From NCBI RefSeq assembly GCF_024158745.1, contig NZ_JAMZAW010000007.1, positions 186,001 through 250,000 of the forward strand: a stretch of DNA of 64,000 nt, in the 5' to 3' direction. Below are positions 8,440 to 17,179 of the stretch, piece by piece. The translations under genes and the position numbers were made by a program. The DNA comes from Paenibacillus tyrphae (GTDB lineage Bacteria; Bacillota; Bacilli; Paenibacillales; NBRC-103111). The notes below the pieces were generated by a model that saw only the letters and a program-made list of their open reading frames with translations, was not told the DNA's origin and did no database searches. Each line of letters starts with the position of its first letter. The stretch's first letter is position 1.

Positions 8440-8823
8440 TTATGAGTTATACGGAGCCGCAAATTCAATAACATTATTATCTCTGTCCAATATATAAATT
8501 TGAGAAAAACCCGCAACGCTAATTGGTTCAATCTCATATTTTATACCAGCTTTATTCAACCAATGTAATGTTTTAGTATAGCTTTTCACCCAAATAGAAA
8601 AATGCCCTTCTAATGAATTTAAACCATTTAATCGAAGTGTTTCACTTTTGGGATTTTCCACTACATGTAGTTGCTGTTCACCCAAATCATACCAAACCCC
8701 TTTTGATTTAAATGGGGGACGCTCTATCTCTTTAAATTTAAGAATTTCTGAATAAAAAAACCTAGCTTCTTCCAAGTTTTTAGTTGCTATTGTTACGTGA
8801 TGTACTCTCTCTAGTTCAATCAT
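8440..8823 (-). CDS. VOC-family (glyoxalase/bleomycin-resistance fold) protein
   Basis: A 127-aa single vicinal-oxygen-chelate domain with two beta-alpha-beta-beta-beta units. It opens with VHHVTIATKNLEEARFFY, has the metal-side QLHVV strand, and ends YILDRDNNVIEFAAP, where the Glu is a typical metal ligand. ATG 8823 is preferred; GTG 8829 is an alternative. The gene is visibly AT-richer than its neighbours and stands alone between broken genes, which suggests recent acquisition. The substrate is unknown; many such proteins are thiol transferases or antibiotic-binding proteins. Confidence 0.85.
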   Translation of the reverse strand: MIELERVHHVTIATKNLEEARFFYSEILKFKEIERPPFKSKGVWYDLGEQQLHVVENPKSETLRLNGLNSLEGHFSIWVKSYTKTLHWLNKAGIKYEIEPISVAGFSQIYILDRDNNVIEFAAPYNS

Positions 8824-8957
8824 CGTCACTGGTCCTCTAATTGGTTGATTGGGAATTTCCCACTTAATCGTACCATAAATTCCTTTATTTTGGCAGGATA
8901 CTTCCAGTTAGTTTAATGCAGCTGCCGGTCTAATACTTTATTTCCAAACGACCATCC

Positions 8958-8991
8958 GCTCCCCGATCATCAAGATCACGGGAGCTTTTTT
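8958..8991 (+). terminator. terminator-like hairpin without an upstream gene
   Basis: GCTCCC (8958-8963) pairs with GGGAGC (8980-8985), followed by TTTTTT. No gene on this strand ends just before it, so it may be what remains of a lost gene, or it may shield the padR gene from read-through. Confidence 0.55.
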
Positions 8992-9093
8992 CATGCAGCA
9001 AGAAAAAACTGGACAAATCGCCGGTGCCAATTTATATTAACATTATGAATATTAATAATGATTATATATTTTATGTCGAAGGAGGCTGCGCCG

Positions 9094-9630
9094 ATGCAGC
9101 TGCAGGCCAAATATGTGGCTCTTGCCTTATTAAGCAAACGGCCGATGACCGGGTACGAAATCAAAAAAAATTTTGAAGGACCGATCTCCTTTTTCTTCGA
9201 AGGAAGCTACGGTAGCGTCTATCCGACGCTCAAAAACTTGGAAAAGGAAGGCTGCATCGAGAAACGTACGATTATTCAGGAGGACCGTCCGAACAAAAAC
9301 GAATATTCCATAACGGAGGCCGGTCGAGCGGTTCTGGCCCAATATTACGAGCAGCCGGTCGAGGAAGATAACGTGCGCTCCGATGTGTGTATGAGGCTGT
9401 TTTTTGGCGGGAAGACGGACGAGGGCGAGATGCTGGATTGGATCAGGCAAAGCCGCAAGCAGCACGAAGCGAAGCTAAGCATCCTCCAGGGGATGCATGA
9501 CCAGTATCATCAGCAGATGCCCAAGCATCAGCTGCTTTCTCTCACCATCGGCATTCGTTATCACCAGGCCAAAATCGATGCCCTGCTGGAATGCGCGGCA
9601 ATGCTGGATAACCACAAGGAGGAGAAGTGA
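9094..9630 (+). CDS. PadR-family transcriptional regulator
   Basis: A 178-aa protein. Residues 1-90 form the PadR winged helix (ALALLSKRPMTGYEIKK, then SYGSVYPTLKNLEKEG). The C-terminal helical Vir_act-alpha-like dimerisation domain follows. The frame is open from 9058, but ATG 9094 has AAGGAGG eight bases ahead. The stop overlaps the next gene region, so it forms a pair with the membrane protein and probably represses this small operon. The AT-rich repeats at about 9031-9062 (ATATTAACATTATGA and ATATTAATAATGATT) are a plausible binding region. Confidence 0.9.
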   Translation: MQLQAKYVALALLSKRPMTGYEIKKNFEGPISFFFEGSYGSVYPTLKNLEKEGCIEKRTIIQEDRPNKNEYSITEAGRAVLAQYYEQPVEEDNVRSDVCMRLFFGGKTDEGEMLDWIRQSRKQHEAKLSILQGMHDQYHQQMPKHQLLSLTIGIRYHQAKIDALLECAAMLDNHKEEK

Positions 9631-9632
9631 AC

Positions 9633-10094
9633 ATGGGAGCGTTGATTTTTTTGCACGTGCTGGGGGCTGTGCTGTTCCTCGGTAACATCATTACAGCGGC
9701 ATTCTGGAAGCTGTCGGCGGAGCGCGGTCGAGATCTGGCCCACATCCGGCGGGTAGCGCGCAATGTGATGCACGCCGATTACTGGTTTACGCTGCCCGGC
9801 GTCATCCTGCTGCTCGCAACAGGCCACATCATGGCCGCCTTGAGCGGGTATTCGTTCGCGGAGCTGAACTGGATGACGGCGTCGGAAGGCCTGTTTGTGC
9901 TCAGCGGCTTGATCTGGGGCATTCTCCTCATTCCCGCCCAACGGACAATGATGAAGCAAAGCGTCATCGCCGAGGCGGAAGGCGCGCTTACCGCTGCGTA
10001 TCGGAAAGCTTCCCGCACATGGGATGTGTTCGGCACGCTGGTCATCATCATCCCGCTGGTCGTGTTGTACTTGATGCTGGTTAAGCCGTTTTGA
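9633..10094 (+). CDS. DUF2269-family integral membrane protein
   Basis: A 153-aa protein with four hydrophobic segments (about 1-22, 47-70, 84-106 and 128-150). Conserved features fit DUF2269 (LHVLGAVLFLGN and MHADYWFTLPG), a family of unknown function. GTG 9627 overlaps the padR stop; ATG 9633 is the alternative chosen, with GGAGAAG ahead. The pairing with a PadR repressor suggests a stress- or compound-induced membrane function. Confidence 0.85.
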   Translation: MGALIFLHVLGAVLFLGNIITAAFWKLSAERGRDLAHIRRVARNVMHADYWFTLPGVILLLATGHIMAALSGYSFAELNWMTASEGLFVLSGLIWGILLIPAQRTMMKQSVIAEAEGALTAAYRKASRTWDVFGTLVIIIPLVVLYLMLVKPF

Positions 10095-10139
10095 GGAACG
10101 TAACGTCAGTCGAGCCAAAAGGAACGATAAGAAACATAA

Positions 10140-10174
10140 AATGGTCTTCGCGAAATGTCGAAGATCATTTTTTT
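10140..10174 (+). terminator. terminator after the padR operon
   Basis: AATGGTCTTCG (10140-10150) pairs with CGAAGATCATT (10159-10169), with one G.U pair, followed by a T run. From 10175 to 10349 I see no gene. Confidence 0.85.
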
Positions 10175-10349
10175 ATTGGCCGGCACACTGCAGAGTAGTA
10201 CAAACTACGACATACTTTTGGTAAAAATGTGGAAATTTTCACATGAATTCAAAGTCTAATATTACCGATATAAGGAACAAGTACTTAGAAATAGAAATCC
10301 CTCCTCTCCTAGCATAAACGAATCCAAAAATAAAAAGGCGGCATGAACG

Positions 10350-10967
10350 ATGGAATCTATGGACGAGAAAATACTCGAATGGAAGCAACAGATCAAGGCA
10401 GGTGAAGCCCCGCCTCCGGCAAAAGAAATGCTGTCACAGGAAGAAGTGAGCACAAGCATTATGGAAGGTGCGCTTCATACGAAATACGGAACGATGGAAT
10501 TTGAAGAGATTTTCATCCCGGAGTACGCCCTGTCTACTCGTCTTCCCAAAGGGTTCGCCCTAATGCCGGAGCCGGTTGCCAGAGCCAAATACCCCTTCGA
10601 ATCAAGACCGAAATACATATACAGCGATCCCGCATACGACACCAGTCTAGGCTTTCAATACACCCCCCAGCCGCTGCAGAATGACGAAGTCGAAGCGGCC
10701 AAGGACGCTATGCTGGATATGATGACCAAATTTCAACCTTCCAACGATTGGATCGATAATGGCGTCAAACAAGTGAATGATAAAACGATAGGTTACCTGC
10801 TTTTTCTCAGTCCTGCTTTGGACGGGAAAGTATTTAATCTCGTATATTTGACGGCATGGCGCGGCAAAGGACTTGTTTGCAATTTCAATTGCAGGGAACA
10901 GGAACGACGGATTTGGAAGCCGATTGCCATGGGCCTCATGGAATCGCTGAAAGAGATTCGCAAGTAA
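10350..10967 (+). CDS. DcrB/EagR-like protein at the head of a VgrG cassette
   Basis: A 205-aa soluble protein with no signal peptide. The first 40 residues are helical and charged. The C-terminal half (GYLLFLSPALDGKVFNLVYL, later CNFNCREQERRIWKPIAMG) has the beta-rich body and final helix typical of DcrB/PsbP-like folds. In proteobacterial T6SS, DcrB-fold EagR (DUF1795) proteins are chaperones for effectors with hydrophobic pre-toxin segments. Here it is the first gene of a cassette that ends in such an effector, so a loading-chaperone role is a reasonable inference. Family assignment is by eye and uncertain. The start has AAAGGCGG nearby. Confidence 0.7.
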   Translation: MESMDEKILEWKQQIKAGEAPPPAKEMLSQEEVSTSIMEGALHTKYGTMEFEEIFIPEYALSTRLPKGFALMPEPVARAKYPFESRPKYIYSDPAYDTSLGFQYTPQPLQNDEVEAAKDAMLDMMTKFQPSNDWIDNGVKQVNDKTIGYLLFLSPALDGKVFNLVYLTAWRGKGLVCNFNCREQERRIWKPIAMGLMESLKEIRK

Positions 10968-10988
10968 CGGAAGGGAGTTCAGTACGAC

Positions 10989-12416
10989 ATGAGTTCAAAT
11001 CCTATTACATATGGCCAACTGGAAATTACCCCCTACCAATTCAGCCGTCTGTCCGAGCTTCGGATCGAACAAAAACTCAATGAGCATGCCAGACTGACGT
11101 TAACGGGGATCGTTCCCGAGCAATTGCAAGATAGCTATGTCGACACGACCTCCCTTCACACCCCTATTGAAGTGAGACAGCGGCTTGCGGACGATTACGC
11201 AACCTTGTTCAGCGGAATCGTGACGAATGTCCGCATGAAGAAAATTGGAGAAGTGTACTCTATTGAAATTGAGGCCGCCTCTTACACCTATCTTCTAGAC
11301 GTTCAACCGCATAATCAATCGTTTCAGCATCGCAGCATGACTTACGGGCAGTTGCTCGAACAAGTAATCTCTTCCTATGCCGATGCAGACGTGATGGATC
11401 TGGCTTCCGGCGGACAAACACTCGGCCAATTTGTACTTCAGTATCAGGAAACGGACTGGCAATTTTTGAAGCGTATGGCTTCCCGTTTTCACACTTATCT
11501 TGTACCCGTCCCCTATTTTACCGCACCTAAATTCGTTTTCGGCATTCCCGAAGGAAGATGGAAAGGAGATCTGGATGTACACTCCTTTACCGTTAACAAG
11601 CGGATCGGTGAGTACCGCGACATTACGCAAAATCATGGAAAAGAAGTGAACGAGCACGATTTTATCTCCTATGAAGTACATACGAATGAGATGCTAGAGT
11701 TAGGGACCCAAGTGGTATTTCGGCAAAAAGAGCTGTTCGTTTGCGAAGCCGTATCTGTCATGACGGAAGGCATCCTGCAACATGCTTACGTACTCGCGCC
11801 CCGGCAAGGCTTGGTCGTTCCAACCGCATACAATACAGCCATTATCGGACTATCCCTTCAAGGAAAAATTTTACAAGTCAAGCGTGATCAGGTGAAAGTT
11901 CATCTTGAAATCGATGATGAGCAGCATGCGCAGGAAGCTTCCTGGTTTCCGTACTCGACCATTTTTGCTTCAGAAGATAATACGGGCTGGTACTGCATGC
12001 CGGAGGTAGGAGACAGTATTCGCATCTATTTTCCGAATTCTCGGGAAGAACGGGCGATTGCCATCAGCTCCGTGCGAAGAGAAGCGCCGGACGCGGCCCG
12101 ACAACCGGAAGATCCGATGTGCAACCCGGATATCCCCTATTTAAAAACGAAACATGGACAAATCATCAAATTTTTGCCGACTGGCATCGAAATTATGGCA
12201 AATGCAGGGGTCTACATCAAGCTGACCGACGATGGAGTCATCACCGTCGCAAGCCCGAACAAGATTCACTTCTCCTCGACAGAGGAGATTTCGTTCGAAG
12301 CGCCGGACATTAAAGTAGCCGCTGGCAAATCTCTAAAAATGGAATGTCAAGGAAACTCCATCGAGATCAAGGAAGGCGAAATCAACATTAGCGGCTCACA
12401 AGTCAAAACCAATTAA
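10989..12416 (+). CDS. VgrG/Pvc8-type spike protein (gpD-like)
   Basis: A 475-aa protein resembling phage late-control gpD/VgrG. Residues 1 to about 260 match the gp27-like hub, including the QYQETDWQFLKRMASRF block shared by VgrG proteins. An OB-fold gp5-like domain follows (about 285-370, GWYCMPEVGDSIRIYFPN). The tail is a short beta-rich needle (about 395-475). There is no C-terminal toxin. It would form the trimeric spike of a contractile injection system. It starts 22 bases after the DcrB-like gene with GGAAGGGAG ahead. A second, diverged copy lies at 14574. Confidence 0.88.
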   Translation: MSSNPITYGQLEITPYQFSRLSELRIEQKLNEHARLTLTGIVPEQLQDSYVDTTSLHTPIEVRQRLADDYATLFSGIVTNVRMKKIGEVYSIEIEAASYTYLLDVQPHNQSFQHRSMTYGQLLEQVISSYADADVMDLASGGQTLGQFVLQYQETDWQFLKRMASRFHTYLVPVPYFTAPKFVFGIPEGRWKGDLDVHSFTVNKRIGEYRDITQNHGKEVNEHDFISYEVHTNEMLELGTQVVFRQKELFVCEAVSVMTEGILQHAYVLAPRQGLVVPTAYNTAIIGLSLQGKILQVKRDQVKVHLEIDDEQHAQEASWFPYSTIFASEDNTGWYCMPEVGDSIRIYFPNSREERAIAISSVRREAPDAARQPEDPMCNPDIPYLKTKHGQIIKFLPTGIEIMANAGVYIKLTDDGVITVASPNKIHFSSTEEISFEAPDIKVAAGKSLKMECQGNSIEIKEGEINISGSQVKTN

Positions 12417-12429
12417 GGACATAGCAGCG

Positions 12430-13560
12430 ATGAAAAAAGAAGAAGCATGGTGCCATTTTAACGCTACGGTAGTAGAGGGTGTAACGGCAGAACACATTCG
12501 GCGCCTGCACGCCTATTATATCGAGCACAAAGACGCGCTCGCCCGGGAATGGCTAGAGGCGTTCGGGTCATTTTGCCTAAAGATCCGAACGATGCAAGAG
12601 AAGGGCGAGAAATCTCCAATCGGGTTTATCGTTTGTTCCATGCTGCGAACCTCCCTCCTGTCCGGCACATATACAGACAGGCTGCAAGCGTATGACAGCA
12701 CGTGGTTTCTTGACGCAAGCGAATGCGAGGCGGACTATTCGGCGGCTTGGGCATTCCGCTTCTGGGAACAATGGAAGCACGACTTGAATGTTCGAAGGAA
12801 GGCATATTTTGATGCGATCAGTGAATCGCAAGTAGTACGCTTGGCCTTGCAGAAAGCGCCTTTGTTTCATTTGTACGTTCATCATCTCATCCGTTACGCA
12901 ATGCCTCGGCTCCTGACGATGGAAGAGTTTCGTCCAATTGCCACGGCGGAGCATTTTGAAATCCGGGCAGGTGAGTATATGGATATTACCGAGCAATTAT
13001 ACCGAGAAGAGCGGCAGACAAAAGATCCGATTCAAGCGCTAAAGTGGCTCAAAAAGAAAGAAGAATTGGCGTATGTATACGAAGTCATCCCCGCTATCGC
13101 CGGTTCCGGCGAAGATTTCGCAGGATTGGATTTTCGATATACGATATTTCGGCAAGCGGATTTAACCGGCAGCGATATGCGCTTCTGTATCGCTATGGGG
13201 ACCCGTTTTGAAGATTGCAGCCTTAGTGAAGCAGATGTTCGCGCCTCCTGCCTGCATGACGCCGACCTGCGGAACTGCGATCTCCAAGGGGCCGATTTCA
13301 GCGAAATCCATGCGAACCAAAATACGTGGGATGCGGAACAATGCCGGTATTACGGAATCGAAGGTATAAACTTTACGGGCGCAAACGTTGCCGGAGCCTC
13401 GTTTGCTTATGCAGAGTTAGCGGGAGCGTATTTTATCGAGGCGATCGTAGACGGTGCTGATTTTACCGGAGCCAATCTGGACGGCGCACTCTTTTCCAAG
13501 GAAGCTGCGGAACGGCTTGTTTTGGATGAGAGTCAGCGACGCAGCATTCGATGGGTATAA
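12430..13560 (+). CDS. pentapeptide-repeat protein of the VgrG cassette
   Basis: A 376-aa protein. Residues 1 to about 225 are helical, with several Trp/Arg-rich segments and no recognised domain. Residues about 230-362 carry pentapeptide repeats of the A(D/N)LxG type (ADLTGSDMRF, ADLRNCDLQGADF, ADFTGANLDGALF), which build a right-handed quadrilateral helix. Pentapeptide proteins occur next to spike genes in other injection systems, often as adaptors between spike and effector. It begins 13 bases after the VgrG gene and is surely in the same operon. Confidence 0.82.
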   Translation: MKKEEAWCHFNATVVEGVTAEHIRRLHAYYIEHKDALAREWLEAFGSFCLKIRTMQEKGEKSPIGFIVCSMLRTSLLSGTYTDRLQAYDSTWFLDASECEADYSAAWAFRFWEQWKHDLNVRRKAYFDAISESQVVRLALQKAPLFHLYVHHLIRYAMPRLLTMEEFRPIATAEHFEIRAGEYMDITEQLYREERQTKDPIQALKWLKKKEELAYVYEVIPAIAGSGEDFAGLDFRYTIFRQADLTGSDMRFCIAMGTRFEDCSLSEADVRASCLHDADLRNCDLQGADFSEIHANQNTWDAEQCRYYGIEGINFTGANVAGASFAYAELAGAYFIEAIVDGADFTGANLDGALFSKEAAERLVLDESQRRSIRWV

Positions 13561-13589
13561 ACTTTTAGAAAGAAACGGCGGGAGTCTCG

Positions 13590-14129
13590 ATGGATTATTT
13601 CCTAATTTCACAGGATACGAGAATACAAAGCGCAGTACCGATCGTTCCCTCCTCCGCGAAAGTATTCGGAGGCAGTCCAAGCCAGGATCCCCCTATTCTG
13701 TATGTGCGGCATCATGAGAACAACGAATATGCGGATTACTTGGAGCGGCCTTTGCAGCTCGTATCCAACGATTTTAAACGGATACTGAAAAAATATGTTC
13801 CCTCTATGGCTTTGCATATGGTGATTCTAATCGACAAGCAGAACAGCCAGCAGCAAGTGTATTGGCATCCGGAATTGGATGTCGTCGATTGTAAATCCGC
13901 ACACAGCGAGCATAATCCCTTAGGGCTGGTAACCCACCTGATCCTTGACGAAAGCCGTATCGGAGACCAGGTTATGTTTCATGTACCTAGTGTTCTTCAG
14001 CCCTATACCGTCATCCGGTTGGATCTCGCGGAAAGCCTGCTGCGCAGGGACTTGTACGGATTTCAGTTAATAAAAGCAGACACGGTGAAAGGAGACGAGG
14101 AACATGGCGGGTATACAAGATACCGGTGA
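13590..14129 (+). CDS. Imm11 (DUF1629)-like protein of the VgrG cassette
   Basis: A 179-aa soluble protein. The middle (LERPLQLVSNDFKRILKKY, then VDCKS, later VMFHVPS) resembles the Imm11/DUF1629 layout: a strand-helix entry, a 'dc' motif and a late 'iF.v' strand. That family is found beside VgrG/PAAR genes and is annotated as immunity or accessory. The match is by pattern only. It overlaps the PAAR-like gene by 26 bases, so translation of the two is probably coupled. Confidence 0.65.
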   Translation: MDYFLISQDTRIQSAVPIVPSSAKVFGGSPSQDPPILYVRHHENNEYADYLERPLQLVSNDFKRILKKYVPSMALHMVILIDKQNSQQQVYWHPELDVVDCKSAHSEHNPLGLVTHLILDESRIGDQVMFHVPSVLQPYTVIRLDLAESLLRRDLYGFQLIKADTVKGDEEHGGYTRYR

Positions 14130-14544
14130 CGTGAAAGCGACTTATGTCGTACGGGGAACCCCTATTCGCTGCTCCTGCGGCAGCGCCCCGGACGTGTTAA
14201 ATTTACCCTCCAGTCATGGGGTAACCGTGAAGGAACAACCACTGCTCAATATTACTGACTGCACAGTCGGCAAAAATATCATCTCCTTCGGGTCATGCAA
14301 CAATCCGAATAATCCCGGCGCCAAGGAGGAGATTACAACAACCAGTTGGTTCTTTTTCTCATCAACAACCGAGATCGATAAAGCGGCGAACGGGATGCTG
14401 CCCTGCCAGCCTGTGTTCGAGCCCGGGACCCGGTGGATGCAAGACAAAGAAGATGTTTTGGTCGGCGGTGAGCCGGTTCTGACTGAGAAAGCAACGCTAG
14501 TCTGCAAATGGGGCGGCCTCATCCTCATTGACAAGAAAGGATAA
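14104..14544 (+). CDS. DUF4280 PAAR-like spike-tip protein
   Basis: A 146-aa protein with the DUF4280 pattern: RGTPIRCSCGSAP near the start, ITDCTVGKNIISFGSCNNPN in the middle, LPCQPVF, then a final VCKWGGLILI. Conserved Cys/His positions are thought to hold a metal at the tip, as in PAAR proteins. It would cap the VgrG trimer. The ATG at 14104 lies in the end of the previous gene, with AAAGGAGACGAGG ahead. The next gene is a VgrG 30 bases downstream. Confidence 0.85.
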   Translation: MAGIQDTGDVKATYVVRGTPIRCSCGSAPDVLNLPSSHGVTVKEQPLLNITDCTVGKNIISFGSCNNPNNPGAKEEITTTSWFFFSSTTEIDKAANGMLPCQPVFEPGTRWMQDKEDVLVGGEPVLTEKATLVCKWGGLILIDKKG

Positions 14545-14573
14545 AACCGACGAGCAAGAAAGGAGGCGAATGC

Positions 14574-16727
14574 ATGAGCGGCTTTGAATTAACGATGGTC
14601 AGCCGGGAAATGAAGCTGCGCTGGCCCTATGAGCTGGAAGCGGTAACTGCCATCAAGATCGTGCGACAGCCGGGCGAACATGCGCGGGTTTCTTTTAGCG
14701 GAATCATCCCGGAAGAGCAGATGGAAAAATATATGGAGGCCGCCAGTCACCGCGATGTGATCGAAGTGTTCAAACGGGTCGGAGAGCGGGACGAACGCAT
14801 CTTCGCAGGAACTGTCTCTAACCTGACAATTCGCATGACCAGAGATGTCTACGTAGCCGAAGTGGAAGGCATCTCTTCCACCTACGAGCTGGATACAAAA
14901 CGTCGTTCGCGCAGCTTCCAAGATCGAAGCATGAGCTACGCTGACGTAATCGGGCAAGTGCTGCATCATTACCCACATGCGGATTTCATCGATATGGCGG
15001 GCGGAGACCGGAGTATCCGCAAGTTTTTACTGCAATATGAAGAAACGGATTGGCAGTTTCTTCAGCGTCTAGCTTCACATTTTGGCACCGTTTTGGTGCC
15101 GGATGTAACCGAGGCAAAGCCCAGGCTGTGGTTCGGGATGCCACAAATTGACCGACATATTGAGCCGGGCGAAGGCTTCTACGAAGTAACAAAGGCTTTG
15201 AAGGAATATATGACATCTACAGCTCGGCAAGGTCAAACGAACTTGACGGAGGAAGATTTCACAGCCTATGAGGTCGTAAGCGACCAACTGCTCCCTGTGG
15301 GAAATACGGTTACGTTCCGCGGCAAAGAGCTTGTTGTGGTTGGATCGATCATCGAGCTGCATGGTGGTAGTGTCAGAATGACCTACACGATAGCTTCTCC
15401 CAAAGGAATATGTCAGCCCTATCGTGTAAATCCGCTGCTAACCGGATTGTCGCTAGAGGGAAGAGCGATAGCCGTGAACCGGAAAATGGTGAAGATTCAT
15501 CTGGACATCGACGACGATGAGCCACATACAGGGACGAGTTGGTTTCCATATGCGGCAGAAGGCAACAATGCGTGGTACAGCATGCCCAAAACGGGGTCAC
15601 GCATCCAGCTCTATTTTCCGGATAGTAACGAAAATCATGCCTTTGTCACCAGTTCCGTTCGTGGATCGGGAGATAGCATGAAGAGCCATCCGAAGATGAG
15701 CAATCCCAATGTAAAATCATTCGTCAGCAACCATGGGAAAGCAATGGAATTGGGCGAAGGAAACATCACCTTCACAAGCGGTATGCTGTCCATTACAATG
15801 AATGACAAGGACGGAATACAGTTTACAAGCTCGAAGAAAATCAGCGTCAAGCCCGGCGAGGAATTAACGATCGGATGGACTGACCCAAGCGCAGACCCGG
15901 ACGCGCCCCCTCCCCCTCCTCCGCCGAAGCAAGTCAGCTTGAAAGCGACTAAGAGCTTAACTCTCATGCAGGGACTGATGAGCGGCGTCGGGATTGATGA
16001 AATCCATAAGCTGTTGGCTTCGAAAATACGAATCACCGGAACAGTTCCTCAGGACTATCCCATGCTGAGCTCGGAGGGCCAACGGCAAGCGGTCCAAGCG
16101 GCCGAGAAGCTCCAGGCTTACAAAGCCTATGTTCACGAAGTGAGCGAGGAGCGCAAAAACAAGGGCATAGCAGGCATCGCGGGCGGATTGTTCAATGCCG
16201 TGTGCGGGGCTATGATCTGCGCCGTTGGCGTAGCAGCCGTAGGGTTCGGCGCTCTCACTAGTTGGACGGGAGTCGGTATTGCTGTAGCTGCCGCAGGAGC
16301 TGTTGCTGCAGCATCTGGTGCATACATGGTCGCTTCGGGAATAGCTGATATAGGCGAAGGGATTCAAGATGTAAATTTCGCGAATAAAGGAGACACCGAA
16401 TCAAAAGCATTCAACTTCGTCAGGGACACCCTGTTTGACGGCAACGAGGACAACTACCGAATGTCCGTCGACATTGCGATGATTACAGGGGGCCTGTTCG
16501 CTGAATTCGTGGCTCCTATGGCTGCCTTAGCCGTAGTGGTAGGTGGCGTGAGATTTTCTAATCGGATGTCGAGTAAATCTACACCACCCGGGGCCGGGGA
16601 AAAGAAACTGCAACGGGTCGGTCCCGGTACGAATAAGCAGATGGAGGATGCGAAAGCTCCAAACACAGGGAGAACATCTGGGAAACTTCGGAGACTCTGG
16701 AGACGGGTAAAGGGGCTGATAAATTAG
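14574..16727 (+). CDS. VgrG with C-terminal pre-toxin region (effector spike, first part of a split gene)
   Basis: A 717-aa protein. Residues 1 to about 420 repeat the hub and OB-fold of the first VgrG (QYEETDWQFLQRLASHFG, then WYSMPKTGSRIQLYFPD). A proline linker (DAPPPPPPPK, near 445) is followed by a helical stretch. A glycine/alanine-rich hydrophobic region then spans about 525-595 (IAGGLFNAVCGAMICAVGV), followed by a second hydrophobic patch near 645-665. Such hydrophobic pre-toxin regions lie before toxin tips. In this frame it ends RRVKGLIN at TAG 16725-16727. The -1 frame at that point reads straight into a metallopeptidase toxin, so the toxin tip is split off by a shift at 16709-16715. 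Confidence 0.88.
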   Translation: MSGFELTMVSREMKLRWPYELEAVTAIKIVRQPGEHARVSFSGIIPEEQMEKYMEAASHRDVIEVFKRVGERDERIFAGTVSNLTIRMTRDVYVAEVEGISSTYELDTKRRSRSFQDRSMSYADVIGQVLHHYPHADFIDMAGGDRSIRKFLLQYEETDWQFLQRLASHFGTVLVPDVTEAKPRLWFGMPQIDRHIEPGEGFYEVTKALKEYMTSTARQGQTNLTEEDFTAYEVVSDQLLPVGNTVTFRGKELVVVGSIIELHGGSVRMTYTIASPKGICQPYRVNPLLTGLSLEGRAIAVNRKMVKIHLDIDDDEPHTGTSWFPYAAEGNNAWYSMPKTGSRIQLYFPDSNENHAFVTSSVRGSGDSMKSHPKMSNPNVKSFVSNHGKAMELGEGNITFTSGMLSITMNDKDGIQFTSSKKISVKPGEELTIGWTDPSADPDAPPPPPPPKQVSLKATKSLTLMQGLMSGVGIDEIHKLLASKIRITGTVPQDYPMLSSEGQRQAVQAAEKLQAYKAYVHEVSEERKNKGIAGIAGGLFNAVCGAMICAVGVAAVGFGALTSWTGVGIAVAAAGAVAAASGAYMVASGIADIGEGIQDVNFANKGDTESKAFNFVRDTLFDGNEDNYRMSVDIAMITGGLFAEFVAPMAALAVVVGGVRFSNRMSSKSTPPGAGEKKLQRVGPGTNKQMEDAKAPNTGRTSGKLRRLWRRVKGLIN
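16709..16715 (+). promoter_or_regulatory. candidate -1 frameshift heptamer (A AAG GGG) joining VgrG and toxin
   Basis: In the VgrG frame the codons are GTA AAG GGG CTG. The seven bases AAAGGGG fit the X XXY YYZ pattern, and slipping back one base continues GCT GAT AAA TTA GTT TAT into the toxin. A GGAG lies at 16699-16702, six bases ahead. Downstream structure is weak (ATAAA/TTTAT). A one-base deletion in this homopolymer run would look the same. Confidence 0.45.
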
Positions 16728-17179
16728 TTTATGATGCCAGAAAAGCTCAACCAGTTAGATTGGATGAGAAAAATCTTAGAATAATGTCAATTAGGGAACT
16801 TCGAATTTTTAAAAACGAAATGGGCAAAAAAGGCATAAAGGTCGTTGTTGACTCTAAGGGGAGAATTTTCAAAGAATACAAAGCACCTCAAAATGTAGCT
16901 GCGATGTTTCTAAGTGATACAGATAGAATAGTTCTAAGACCCAGCCCAAGGATACTAGATGCACTTCATGAAAGTTATCATGCAAAACATATGTTAGAAG
17001 TTGGTAAGAAACTATATGAACCAATTACAAGATCTGTAAGAGAAGAATTTGTATACGAAACAATTATGAAAAATAAGCACCTATTTACTGACGCTGAAAT
17101 TTACGAGGCACAAAGATACATTGAATTTGTAAGAACTGGTGACTGGCCGGCACCTGATTGGAAAGGATACGGAAAATAA
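16712..17179 (+). CDS. zincin-like metallopeptidase toxin tip (Tox-MPTase4-like), second part of the split effector
   Basis: This frame continues the VgrG at 14574 after a -1 shift: ADKLVYDARKAQPVRLDEKN, then a compact domain of about 140 residues. The sequence LDALHESYHAKH holds HESYH, a zinc HExxH motif. The following REEFVYE supplies a plausible third ligand Glu. The ending FTDAEIYEAQRYIEFVRTG is typical of Tox-MPTase4 toxin domains of polymorphic systems. An independent start is possible at TTG 16760, but no ribosome site is present. From here base composition becomes AT-rich, as is usual for exchanged toxin tips. The predicted action is proteolysis in a target cell. Confidence 0.75.
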   Translation, partial: GADKLVYDARKAQPVRLDEKNLRIMSIRELRIFKNEMGKKGIKVVVDSKGRIFKEYKAPQNVAAMFLSDTDRIVLRPSPRILDALHESYHAKHMLEVGKKLYEPITRSVREEFVYETIMKNKHLFTDAEIYEAQRYIEFVRTGDWPAPDWKGYGK

